From assembly GCA_009823395.1 (NCBI GenBank), contig CM020518.1, positions 12,396,501 through 12,460,500 on the forward strand: a stretch of DNA of 64,000 nt. Direction: 5' to 3'. Numbering within the stretch: the first letter of the stretch is position 1; every line of letters starts with the position of its first letter. The DNA is from Thamnaconus septentrionalis. Taxonomy: Eukaryota > Chordata > Actinopteri > Tetraodontiformes > Monacanthidae. The translations under genes and the position numbers were made by a program. The notes under the pieces are model-generated. The model saw only the letters and a program-made list of their open reading frames with translations, ran no database searches and was not told the origin of the DNA. Below, piece by piece: positions 43,348 to 50,522 of this stretch.

Positions 43348-44823
43348 ACACCAGTGGTGAACGTTGCCGTGACGGGCTCGCTGCTCTCCTGCTCTCCTCT
43401 CCTGGAGATGAGCGACACTTTGTACTCTGTGTCGGGTCTCAGGCCGTCAACGCTGGACTGTTTGTCTGGAGGGAAAACGTCCACGCTGGTTCCGCCCGAG
43501 GGGTCCGAGCTCAGGCCATAAACCATGGTGACTCTGTCGGCCGGCGCCACCGGCTGGGACCAGCTCACCAGAGCCGAGGTGTCGGTCACGTCCTTCACCT
43601 CCACCTGCTGCGGCCCGTCGATCCCTGAAGGTGGAGAGACACGGAAATATAACAGTATTGAGCGTGTAAAGTCTTCAGTCTATCAGTCAAAATGATACAA
43701 TGGGTATAAACGATTAAAAAGAAATTCAATTCAATACATATAAGCAACTGGCCCTAATACACTGAAGTGTTCTTTCTATGGATCACCCAAAGGTTTTTGC
43801 ATTTGTCTAGTATTTTGGTTTACATATGGAAATAGGCATTAGAATCCACATATGAGCTTATTAGCAAGGTGACTGTTTTAGGGCCAAAACTAAAACAGAA
43901 GACATAACACAAGTGATGGCTAAATTCATTTTTTAGAAGTGCTCTTCCATTTTTCTACTTAATTTCATGCACAGTCAGTTCTGTCCATTACAGTGGTTGA
44001 AAGTTTTACTTCTAGAAGGTGGAAAAATGCTGGAGCGCTCCATGACAGGATAATTGGCGTCTTGGACCAATCGTACGTTTCCTTGGTGGAAAGTCCAACA
44101 CGTTGCATTGCCAAGGCAGGATATGATTTAACCACATTGCTCCTACAACAGGTTGTTTGTATATGCTTCCAAACAACAATGGAGACATGAAGAAAATGTT
44201 TCCCCACTTATTTTTACATTTAATTGGCTTGTATCAAGCAGAATTCAACCCTTGATAATGACACAGCGCCCACAGCTGGCCTGTTTAAGGATTGTAACTT
44301 TGGTTGCCTGCCTAGAGCCCCCAGGTAAAACTCTTTTTACCCTACAGCAAGATGTTATTACCAGCCTGGGAACTTTATGTTTGAAAAAATACTGACAATG
44401 AATTACAGAAACTATTTTAAGTCGAACATTTTAAAGTAGGAAAATTACATTACACAGCTTTAAAGTTGGTGCGGCGCTCACAAAAAATAAGCTTTTGCAA
44501 TACCACACTTCCACATGCTGACACTGGCGTCTACAGTGGAAGACACTCGACTGTTAGTACAAAGATTAACAAAAATAAAAGTTAACTAAATAAAACGTAA
44601 AACAAAAGCCATCTGAATACATTCCTAACACGTTGTATTAACTCCTGTTGCGCCTGGCAGTTCCTGAGATAAAGCAAAAGCTTCAACAGGGGGAGAAACC
44701 CATGTGAAATATCTTTCACGAGGTGACAGATCCCCAGTGTCCACGTGTGGGGAAGGAGAGGGGGAAAAAGCACCACCAGGGCTCACAGCGTACCGATGGT
44801 GAAACCTTACTTCAGTTGCTCAG

Positions 44824-44859
<36 letters not shown>

Positions 44860-47800
44860 GCTTCAGCCAACACAAACAGATGACATCAGAAAAGAACCGG
44901 GACAATACCCTCAGAGTTCCACCGAGCCAGCATTGTAAAGTAAATGTCTTTTCCATGCGCCGCGGACGCTGGCTTGCCATATTCCAAGACATACTCAAGT
45001 GGAGTCAATTCACACCACAGTTGGCAGAGGAAATCAGAACAGATTGAGGCTTTAGTGGATGTGAAAAAGAATGATGACACGTCAGTGCTCAGCTCATATT
45101 CAAATTTTGTACGTACTGCGTTCATTTATCTTGCAATCTTGAGATGTAATAAAAAAAAATGTTGACTGGAGGTGTACAGAGTCAGGATGGATGTCCTTAT
45201 CCCTGCTTCTTTCCGTTCCTTTAATTTTACTGTACGCTTTTGTTTTCTCGAGTGAGGTGACATTTGTTGCACCTCTTTCAACTTTGTTAAGAGAGTGAAA
45301 AAAAATACACACAATCCTAAAATTTCCCCACTTAATTCCAACAATGGGTGCGTTCTAATGATTTTATCTAATTATTCGCCACCCACTTCTGATTATGTAT
45401 ACCTGCGCTGTGAATGTGAACAGAGGTCAGACGAGGTGAGACATGCTTTGACATCCGTGACCTCTGTAAATTGAAGAAACTTTCTCAAAATGTTCCAGAG
45501 ATGTTGCGTTAACAGGATCTCACCAGGTATACAGATACCAGATGTAGCTGCCAACTCATTCAGCAATTGTTTGACCATCAGTTCAGACTCACTGGTGGTG
45601 ACTCTTCTGGAGGTCTGGGGTCCCCGCGTGTTGTTCTTCACAACGTTGATGGAGACCTCATACTCCTGTCCTGGGCCGAGACCCGACTGGACAAACTTGT
45701 TCTGAGATGATGGAAGGGTACTCAAGACTTTTCCATTTTCTTCTTTCTATGAGGAAAAACATCAAATGCATAAATGAATGTCCAATGTCCCATTAAGGAA
45801 AAGCTGTCAAGCCAAAAAAAATAAAATAAATAGAATTGCTGAAATTGAACCGTATTTGGAACATTTTATTGGATTCAGGACAAATTTGGCCTTTTTGGGA
45901 CTACGTCTAACAAGTAGCTATGAGCAGTGACGGTAAAGCAGGGTCCCTGTAAAAACAGATGAGTAAATAAAAGCAGAATTATGTTCTGACCTACAGTACA
46001 TATAAAACATTATTTGTAAAAGATGTTGTGATTTTTCAAAAAAAACAAACATTGACTTGCATGTGGTCAGTTGGTTTGTTACAGCTTCCCAATCAGACTG
46101 TGACACAAGTGAACTGGCACTACTTTCAAACTGGTTCCCACCAGCAGAAGAATACAACAGGGCAGAAGCTATTTTCAAATTTCTTAATAAATACTTCCCA
46201 AAGATTGATACCAAACCGTGACCACACGGCATCAGGCGGTTCAGATAACCTCCCATTTCAAATCCCACTGACGATCAAGCACAGACTGCAGGCAGCTGGC
46301 AGTACTCGGATCAAAGTTTGTGACAATCTTCCGCTCAGAAACTTCAAAGCTCGCTGCCCTCGATTTCTCTTGAGGGGTCAAAAACCAGACTCTTCATTTG
46401 CCTGATGCAGGAAAGTTCTTGACTCTTGAAGTCCACTGCGAGCTGGCTTTAAACAGAGCTAGATTTGCTCTTTCTTGTCCAAGCAAGCAATAATGTAATT
46501 TGTTAGGCAAAGGGAATAATGGGTTTCTGACCAGTTGTGTGCAGATGATGGATTTTATGCGGCGTTTCAAGGCGCTGCAGAAATCAGGTCAAAATTAGAA
46601 GCAAAAAGAGCAGCAATAAATAGGACACATGACACAGTTAAGTCCGGTTAATTCCCACCACACAGGAAATGATCCAGAAGATGGGTCACCTTCCAGAAAA
46701 CAGTGTTTGAAAGATGCACATCAGGTCAGGCCAGTACCAAACTCCAAAACCCTTCAAAGCCCTCTGACTTGTCAGAGAGCAAAGTCATTTCGCTTAGATT
46801 AGAGTCACACGATTTACCCACAGTCCTGTGCCCCGGCTGAGTTTTTCCACATGTCAAAGCAATTGCAGTGGTTTGCGCTGAAATAAATCCATAATTTTTG
46901 TGGACTTCCAATAAGCTGGCACCACTCAGGACCTCTCGCATTTCCCTGGATAATAAAATTCTGGGCAGTCGATCAAGAAAGTGGGCAGACGAACCGTGTT
47001 CCGGAAATAGATTTCCCAGCCATCAAAGGAGACGTCCAGATGGTCCCACATCACCTCCACCGAGGTCTCTCGCACTGATTTAAATATCAAAGATTTTGGT
47101 TGTGGAAGTTCTGGAAACATAAATAAATGAGAGAATCAGAACCACAGCTGAACCGCGTGAACTCTTTTTAGTGAGCGACAGAGAAAAGACGGTGGCTGGG
47201 TTGTACCTGTGGCGACCCTGGCACTGATTGGGACACTCCGCTTGTTGTTGAGGACGGCGTAGACACTGATCAGGTACTCGATGCCGGGCTCGAGCCCTTT
47301 GACCGTGGCAGCAGTGTTGTCTCCTGACACCGTGAACTCTTGGAGGAGACCGCCAGGACCGGTGGGCACGTACGTCACCAGGTAATCAGTCACCAGCATC
47401 TCGTTTTGCCAGGAGAGATCCACCGTCTCGCTGGTGACCTCACCAACTGTGAGGTCTTTTGCAGGTGAAACTTTGCAAAGAGAGAAAAGCAATAACATTC
47501 GTTAAACTGGTGAACACCGACAACACTCAATGCTGCTGTCCAGTTTCTTTTACAAGTCCAACAAAATAATAATAATAATAATAGTAATATCCCTTGAAGA
47601 CAAAGGGAAGTGAAGGGCAGGACTTTTAAACATACTGCAAGCTATCTTTGTGCACTGCGCAGAACCCCAATGTTTTCTAAGCTGCAAATTTTAGTCCTGA
47701 GCAGGCTTGATTCAAGAGAGAGCATTTGTCTGTCTTGCTCAAAATTCTCCTTATTATGATAATAGCTCAATGGTCTAGTGGTAGAATTTCTGCCCTGAAA

Positions 47801-50434
47801 CTGGTAGGTTGTGGGTTAAATCTCCAGCCGGGTGATAAAAGAGACTGTAAAAATGGTACCCATTGCCTCACTGCTTGGCACTCAGTATTCGGGGTTGGAC
47901 TTGGGGGGTTAGATAACCCAATGATTCCTGCCGGTGGCACCGCTGCTGCCCACCGCTCCCTCAGGGGATGATGGGTCAAACGCGGGTGACAAATTTTGCA
48001 TCCTTTGGGACTTTAACTTTAACTTTATTATTATTGTTGCACAGTGAAGGAAGAGAAGGAATAAAAGTCGTGCAAAATGAATGGGAATGTGCGCGCTATT
48101 GGACCACGGTATGCCTGGACCGTGGATGGCGGTATGCCTTACCTTCTGAACAGTCCTCTCCAATGTATCCCTCGTCACAGAGGCACCGCCCGTTCTCGCA
48201 GCGGCCCTTGTCCTGGCAGCTGTTGAGGCAGCTCAGCTCGCCGCAGCTCTCTCCTTCATACCCACTTTCGCACGCGCACGTCCCGCCGACGCACCGCCCC
48301 CTGTTGTTGCAGTTTGCCGGGCAAGAGAGCACGGAGCAGTCCTCCCCCGCGTAGCCCTCCTGGCAGACGCACTTGCCGTCGAGGCACTGGCCGCGGGCCA
48401 GGCAGTCGTTGGGACAGGCTTTCTGGCTGCAGTCTTCCCTGGTGAAGCCTTCGTCGCAAACGCACTGGCCGTCGACACACCTGCCGCGGTTCGCGCAGTC
48501 GTTGGGGCAACTCAGCTTGGAGCAGTCCTCGCCGGCAAACCCGCGTGGCACGAGCACGCGCCCTCGACGCACGTGCCGCGGCCGTAGCAGTTGGAGGGGC
48601 AGGTGAGGATGCGGCAGTCCTCGCCGGCGTAGCCCTCCTCGCACACGCACTGCCCGTTCACGCAGCGGCCCCTCTGGAGGCAGTCGTTGGGACAGGAGAG
48701 CTCGGCGCAGTCGTCCCCGTGGAAACCCACGTCGCAGGCGCACTGGCCGTTTATGCACTGGCCCCTGCTGTTGCAGTTGTTGGGACACGCTATCTGGCTG
48801 CAGTCCTCCCCCTGGTAGCCGGCGTGGCAGATGCACAGCCCGTTGAAGCACGCGCCCCTGCCGTTGCAGTCGTTGAGGCAGGTGAGCTGCGAGCAGTCCG
48901 TCCCGCTGAAGCCGGCGATGCACACGCAGCTGCCGTCCACGCAGAAACCGTTGCCGTGGCACTTGTTGGGGCAGGCGCGCTCGCCGCAGTCCTTCCCCAG
49001 GAATCCCTCGTCGCAGTCGCAGGTGCCGTTCACGCACCGTCCGCGTTCAAAGCAGTTTTTGGGGCAGGACAGTTCGGAGCAGTCCGATCCAGTCCAGGGC
49101 TCCTGACACGCGCACCTGCCGTCCTCGCAGCGGCCTCTGTCTCGGCAGTTGTTCGGGCACTTGGTTTCAGAGCAGTTTTCGCCAAAGAAGCCGTCCGAGC
49201 AGACGCAAACGCCCCTGACGCACTGGCCCTGTGCTCCGCAGTGCACAAGACAGACTTCAACTGCGCAGTCTTCCCCTTTGAAGCCCTGGAAGCACTCGCA
49301 CTTTCCGTCAATGCAGCGACCGCGACTCATGCAATTACCAGGACAGTTGGTTTCGCTGCAGTTGGACCCCCTCCAGCCCGGCTCGCACACACAGCCGCAA
49401 GTTTCAACACTGTAGTTTCCATGACCGCTACAGTAGGGTTTGGTCCCAACTTCACCTTTAAAAAATAAACAAAGGCAAACTTTAAACTCTTTTGTTTCCT
49501 TCTGTTTTCCAAATTCAGTCTCGAGGGAAACCAATGCAAAAAAACGATAACTTTTCAGCCTCGTAACAGACCAAAATTCATTTGACAATCAAGCCAAGAA
49601 CCCTTATGCTGAAGATTCACTCAGTCAGAAATGATCTAACATTTCTTCACCTTCTTAATCATAAAGGTTTTGAGCACCCTTTACATACATTAAGTATGAA
49701 AATGTAATCTAAAATTGTGTCAATTCTGTGCTATATTTCTTGGTCTATTGTTGCTTGACCTTGCTCCAGTTTTTATGCTATGAGTGAACACTGGCAAAAA
49801 AAAAGGTCACAAATCTTCTCATCTTGAAGAGGTCAGAAAACATTGAACATTAATGTTGTTCGTGATGTGCTTCCTTGACACCAGACAGTATTTAATCTTA
49901 CGCACTGGGCCTTTAGGAAATACTCTACAGGCTTCGATCTATACCTGTTATTGTGACAAACCCACCTGTGACCTGTGCACTGCAGCAGGCCCTGTCGACG
50001 CTGCACTGATCCCGCAACACAGAAACTTCTCCCTCGAGCACCTCCAAGCGGCTCATGAGGTCTTTGAGCATGGACATCTCGTCGGAGCAGCCGCACGCCT
50101 GCCGGGGTATGTTGATGCGGTGGGTAAAGACGATCTGGTTCTCCCCGTCGACCGTGTGCTCAGTGCTGAGATGGCCGCTTGCATCCCGAGGCTGGAGCTG
50201 TATGCTGTCTGGAGAGTCCAGGTTCACCGAGCAAAGGGAGCTGGCGGGAACATTGATGCTGTAGACGTGATTGAAAACCACAGGGTGCCCCGCGTCGGGC
50301 AAGCTGACGTTGTTTTCCTTGGGGGATGACAGAGTCTGTCGTCGATGCCGTAGGATTTTCTTCACGAGCCCAGGATTGGATAAACCCATCAAAGCAGCCA
50401 GGAGGAGGCAGGTCAATAGGCATCTTGGAGCCAT
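28226..50434 (-). CDS. tnc: Tenascin-C, 28 coding exons
   Basis: Secreted hexameric matrix glycoprotein that modulates cell adhesion. Protein order: signal peptide, basic KKILRHRRQ and Cys-bearing coiled coil; one partial plus 13 full EGF repeats of about 31 residues; 16 FN3 units; fibrinogen-like domain ending SRRKRS. Spliced exons total 7,097 nt as given, or 7,098 (2,365 residues plus stop) if one base is missing in the EGF exon; human TNC has 2,201 residues. FN3 units 1-5 and 14-16 correspond to the constitutive human repeats 1-8. Units 6-13 are each a single phase 1/1 exon, like the alternatively spliced human A-D block. Units 12 and 13 resemble human repeats C and [14 protein letters not shown], the FN3 order and the C-terminus identify TNC rather than TNR or TNN. 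Two exons carry frame disruptions, described in their own entries. Confidence 0.93.
28557..28720 (-). CDS. tnc: tnc fibrinogen-like domain exon 4 (calcium site)
   Basis: Encodes [19 protein letters not shown] through [14 protein letters not shown]. The DNDND stretch lies at the calcium-binding loop of fibrinogen-related domains, followed by the conserved [16 protein letters not shown]. Confidence 0.93.
29391..29538. repeat. AT/CA/GT microsatellite in tnc intron
   Basis: Long alternating purine-pyrimidine tract, mostly (AT)n with short CA and GT blocks, between fibrinogen exons 3 and 4. Confidence 0.9.
29598..29759 (-). CDS. tnc: tnc fibrinogen-like domain exon 3
   Basis: Encodes [20 protein letters not shown] through YIGAYSGTA plus one base, with splice phases matching both neighbours. 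Confidence 0.92.
29853..29949 (-). CDS. tnc: tnc fibrinogen-like domain exon 2
   Basis: Encodes [20 protein letters not shown] through NDEFWL plus one base of Gly. Confidence 0.92.
30119..30270 (-). CDS. tnc: tnc fibrinogen-like domain exon 1
   Basis: Encodes [20 protein letters not shown] through [12 protein letters not shown], including the first two domain cysteines. Acceptor CTCCAG at 30271-30276. Confidence 0.92.
30845..30977 (-). CDS. tnc: tnc FN3 unit 16 (constitutive 8), second half
   Basis: Encodes [20 protein letters not shown] through [10 protein letters not shown]. The last base completes the Ile that opens the fibrinogen domain. Confidence 0.91.
31118..31592. mobile_element. 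Non-autonomous DNA transposon (MITE), 475 bp, in FN3-16 intron
   Basis: Terminal inverted repeats at 31118-31138 and 31572-31592 match at 20 of 21 positions (GTGGCCGACAAGGG core). Flanking bases allow a TA target duplication (TTTTA left, ATACA right), but this is not decisive. No transposase inside. Confidence 0.8.
31636..31766 (-). CDS. tnc: tnc FN3 unit 16 (constitutive 8), first half
   Basis: Encodes [20 protein letters not shown] through FSSTDGTIR, ending in phase 0 (AGG|GTATGA). The following intron holds a MITE. Confidence 0.91.
31862..32005 (-). CDS. tnc: tnc FN3 unit 15 (constitutive 7), second half
   Basis: Encodes [20 protein letters not shown] through [11 protein letters not shown]. 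Confidence 0.92.
32095..32214 (-). CDS. tnc: tnc FN3 unit 15 (constitutive 7), first half
   Basis: Encodes [20 protein letters not shown] through [11 protein letters not shown], ending one base into the next codon (G|GTGGGT). Confidence 0.92.
32303..32446 (-). CDS. tnc: tnc FN3 unit 14 (constitutive 6), second half
   Basis: Encodes [20 protein letters not shown] through [12 protein letters not shown]. Confidence 0.92.
32447..33009. other. tnc intron inside FN3-14
   Basis: 563 bp of unique sequence. I see no repeat or RNA gene. Confidence 0.6.
33010..33132 (-). CDS. tnc: tnc FN3 unit 14 (constitutive 6), first half
   Basis: Encodes [20 protein letters not shown] through RVAYMPFEG. Split domain, as in human TNC. 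Confidence 0.92.
33373..33645 (-). CDS. tnc: tnc FN3 unit 13 (repeat D-like)
   Basis: Encodes [20 protein letters not shown] through [10 protein letters not shown], very close to human repeat D (AEPEVDNLLVSD). 273 nt, phase 1/1. Probably the last alternatively spliced unit. Confidence 0.93.
33646..34864. other. tnc intron between FN3-12 and FN3-13
   Basis: 1.2 kb of unique-looking intron with nothing I can name. Confidence 0.6.
34865..35179 (-). CDS. tnc: tnc FN3 unit 12 (repeat C-like) with internal insertion
   Basis: Encodes [20 protein letters not shown] through RPLTTVAVT, like human LPLLENLTISDINPYGF. At 315 nt it is 42 nt longer than a standard unit. The extra Gln/Arg/Ser-rich stretch [15 protein letters not shown] lies in an early loop of the domain. 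Confidence 0.9.
35180..35865. other. tnc intron between FN3-11 and FN3-12
   Basis: 686 bp. A purine/G-rich stretch sits next to the FN3-12 acceptor. Otherwise I see nothing in it. Confidence 0.6.
35866..36138 (-). CDS. tnc: tnc FN3 unit 11
   Basis: Encodes [20 protein letters not shown] through [12 protein letters not shown], 273 nt, phase 1/1. The tail [14 protein letters not shown] resembles human A repeats. Confidence 0.92.
36139..36597. other. tnc intron between FN3-10 and FN3-11
   Basis: 459 bp, A/T-rich. I see nothing in it. Confidence 0.6.
36598..36870 (-). CDS. tnc: tnc FN3 unit 10
   Basis: Encodes [20 protein letters not shown] through [10 protein letters not shown], 273 nt, phase 1/1. 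Confidence 0.92.
36974..37246 (-). pseudogene. tnc: tnc FN3 unit 9: exon with two compensating frameshifts and an in-frame stop
   Basis: The exon has canonical splice sites and the standard length of 273 nt. In the splice-consistent frame it starts [10 protein letters not shown] and hits TAA at 37206-37208. The FN3 strands [20 protein letters not shown] through EPKEYN lie in a second frame, and the rest ([20 protein letters not shown] through VVAST) returns to the first. A one-base loss near 37210-37224 and a one-base gain near 37098-37101 explain this. It resembles human repeat B (EIIDS...EYN). It may be a sequencing error, or a decayed exon skipped by splicing. Confidence 0.8.
37247..38463. 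other. tnc intron between FN3-8 and FN3-9
   Basis: 1.2 kb. The right part, 37780-38460, is CpG-richer with open frames on both strands that match no family. I see no exon in it. Confidence 0.55.
38464..38742 (-). CDS. tnc: tnc FN3 unit 8
   Basis: Encodes [20 protein letters not shown] through PLYIEATT. Human A-type repeats have the same VxWDGxxxxW pattern. Phase 1/1. Confidence 0.92.
38743..39443. other. tnc intron between FN3-7 and FN3-8
   Basis: 701 bp, A/T-rich. Nothing recognised. Confidence 0.6.
39444..39866 (-). CDS. tnc: tnc FN3 unit 7 with long Ser/Pro/acidic linker
   Basis: The exon is 423 nt. About 50 residues, beginning [20 protein letters not shown] and running through [11 protein letters not shown], precede the FN3 strand [19 protein letters not shown]. 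The exon ends LNVLATT. Phase 1/1. Confidence 0.88.
40819..40984. mobile_element. hAT-like MITE, ~165 bp, in tnc intron
   Basis: Left end CTAAGGATGCACAATA and right end TATTGTGCATCCCTAG are inverted repeats with one mismatch in 16. This GGATGCACAAT terminus is typical of a hAT MITE group in fish. No clear 8-bp target duplication. Confidence 0.7.
41006..41383 (-). CDS. tnc: tnc FN3 unit 6 with Ser/acidic N-terminal linker
   Basis: Begins [20 protein letters not shown] and reaches [14 protein letters not shown] before the FN3 fold proper. That is roughly 35 extra residues, so the exon is 378 nt against 273 for a plain unit. Phase 1/1, so it can be skipped cleanly. Confidence 0.88.
41974..42237 (-). 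CDS. tnc: tnc FN3 unit 5
   Basis: Encodes [20 protein letters not shown] through [14 protein letters not shown]. The last constitutive unit before the variable block. Confidence 0.93.
42320..42409 (-). CDS. tnc: tnc FN3 unit 4, second half
   Basis: Encodes [20 protein letters not shown] through LPATTNAET after an 84-base intron that happens to stay open in frame. Human TNC joins directly at TLTGLRPGTEYG, which supports splicing here. Confidence 0.9.
42494..42679 (-). CDS. tnc: tnc FN3 unit 4, first half
   Basis: Encodes [20 protein letters not shown] through [11 protein letters not shown], ending one base into a Gly codon (G|GTATGG). Confidence 0.9.
42932..43172. mobile_element. hAT-type MITE, 241 bp, with 8-bp target-site duplication
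   Basis: The octamer GTCAACAT occurs immediately left (42924-42931) and right (43173-43180) of the element. The left end CAGTGTTGGCA and the inverted right end TTGTGTTGTCA match at 8 of 11. Subterminal ATCGATA repeats occur at the right end. An 8-bp duplication is diagnostic for hAT insertion. Located in the intron before FN3-4. Confidence 0.85.
43297..43350. repeat. (CA)n microsatellite abutting the FN3-3 donor
   Basis: On the minus strand this is a TG tract that includes the splice donor of the exon ending at 43352. Confidence 0.95.
43352..43624 (-). CDS. tnc: tnc FN3 unit 3 (integrin-binding repeat in mammals)
   Basis: Encodes [20 protein letters not shown] through [11 protein letters not shown]. 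Mammalian unit 3 carries an RGD and an AEIDGIEL motif. Here the RGD position reads RRGEQES (RGE at 43392-43400) and the AEIDGIEL position reads APADRVTM (43524-43547). The donor G|GTGTGTGTGAG lies at the edge of a CA/TG microsatellite. Confidence 0.93.
43625..45592. other. tnc intron between FN3-2 and FN3-3
   Basis: 2 kb of intron. A (TG)n microsatellite lies at 44825-44857. Nothing else recognised. Confidence 0.6.
44825..44857. repeat. (TG)n microsatellite
   Basis: Sixteen TG units in a tnc intron. Confidence 0.95.
45593..45746 (-). CDS. tnc: tnc FN3 unit 2, second half
   Basis: Encodes [20 protein letters not shown] through [16 protein letters not shown]. The acceptor TTCCTCATAG is chosen because it completes the FN3 strand order after FRNT. 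A later AG at 45702 would shorten the domain. Confidence 0.87.
45747..46994. other. tnc intron splitting FN3-2
   Basis: 1.25 kb of unique-looking intron. I see no repeat or RNA gene. Confidence 0.6.
46995..47110 (-). CDS. tnc: tnc FN3 unit 2, first half
   Basis: Encodes [20 protein letters not shown] through GWEIYFRNT. The donor is ACG|GTTCGT, a weak match to consensus but the only one that joins in frame to the second half. Confidence 0.88.
47207..47470 (-). CDS. tnc: tnc FN3 unit 1
   Basis: Encodes [20 protein letters not shown] through [14 protein letters not shown]. It matches the first constitutive FN3 of TNC. Phase 1 on both sides. Confidence 0.93.
47755..48037 (+). mobile_element. 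tRNA-derived SINE in tnc intron
   Basis: Contains a pol III A-box-like TGGTCTAGTGG (47771-47781) and a B-box-like GGGTTAAATCT (47813-47823) spaced as in a tRNA head. A body with TGCTTGGCACTCAGTATTCG and a tail GACTTTAACTTTAACTTTATT follow. Head and tail resemble a widespread fish SINE group (SINE_FR2-like, from memory). It is antisense to tnc and lies between the EGF exon and FN3-1. Confidence 0.85.
48143..49455 (-). CDS. tnc: tnc EGF exon: partial plus 13 EGF repeats, with a 1-base frameshift
   Basis: Encodes [14 protein letters not shown] and then thirteen 31-residue repeats of the type CPNDCxxRGRCxxGxCxCxxGYxGEDC, six cysteines each, in one uninterrupted exon. The length of 1,313 nt is one short of the multiple of three that flanking phases (2 bases in, 1 base out) require. 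The reading frame shifts inside the tenth cysteine-rich unit at 48536-48542, where GCG-GGT-TTG-CCG should read Gly-Phe-Ala. Both sides of the break are perfectly conserved, so a base is probably missing from the sequence rather than the gene being dead. Confidence 0.92.
48536..48542 (-). other. tnc: Frameshift point in tnc EGF exon
   Basis: GGGTTT on the minus strand joins two reading frames. One added base in this homopolymer pair restores CHAGFAGEDC. As written, translation would stop at 48512-48514. Confidence 0.88.
49456..49965. other. tnc intron between assembly-domain exon and EGF exon
   Basis: 510 bp. Nothing recognised. Confidence 0.6.
49966..50434 (-). CDS. tnc: tnc first coding exon: signal peptide, propeptide-like and coiled-coil assembly domain
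   Basis: Starts [20 protein letters not shown] (hydrophobic signal peptide), followed by [11 protein letters not shown] as in human TNC. It then has [12 protein letters not shown] and [19 protein letters not shown], and a heptad segment [20 protein letters not shown] followed by cysteines. These mediate trimer and hexamer assembly. The donor leaves one base (ACA G|GTGGG). Start chosen at the only Met before the signal peptide. Confidence 0.93.
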
Positions 50435-50522
50435 GTTGAGATGGGATGTCAGGTTTGTATATTTATCATATATTTGATTTCAATGTTCGACTGAACGCCT
50501 TTTTGGGCAAATGCTGATGGTT
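50435..50522 (-). other. tnc: Probable 5' UTR part of tnc exon 2
   Basis: On the minus strand GTTTTTCAG precedes position 50522, making a plausible acceptor 88 bp before the ATG. A second, weaker AG lies near 50490. Confidence 0.4.

Noticed and set aside
47771..47823. Functional tRNA gene
   Set aside because: A and B boxes are present, but the stem arms do not pair as a tRNA and a SINE body and tail follow.
48545..49468. 307-codon open frame on the plus strand
   Set aside because: It is the antisense shadow of the GC-rich EGF exon; its Ala/Val-rich composition mirrors the Cys/Gly repeats and no splice or family evidence supports it.
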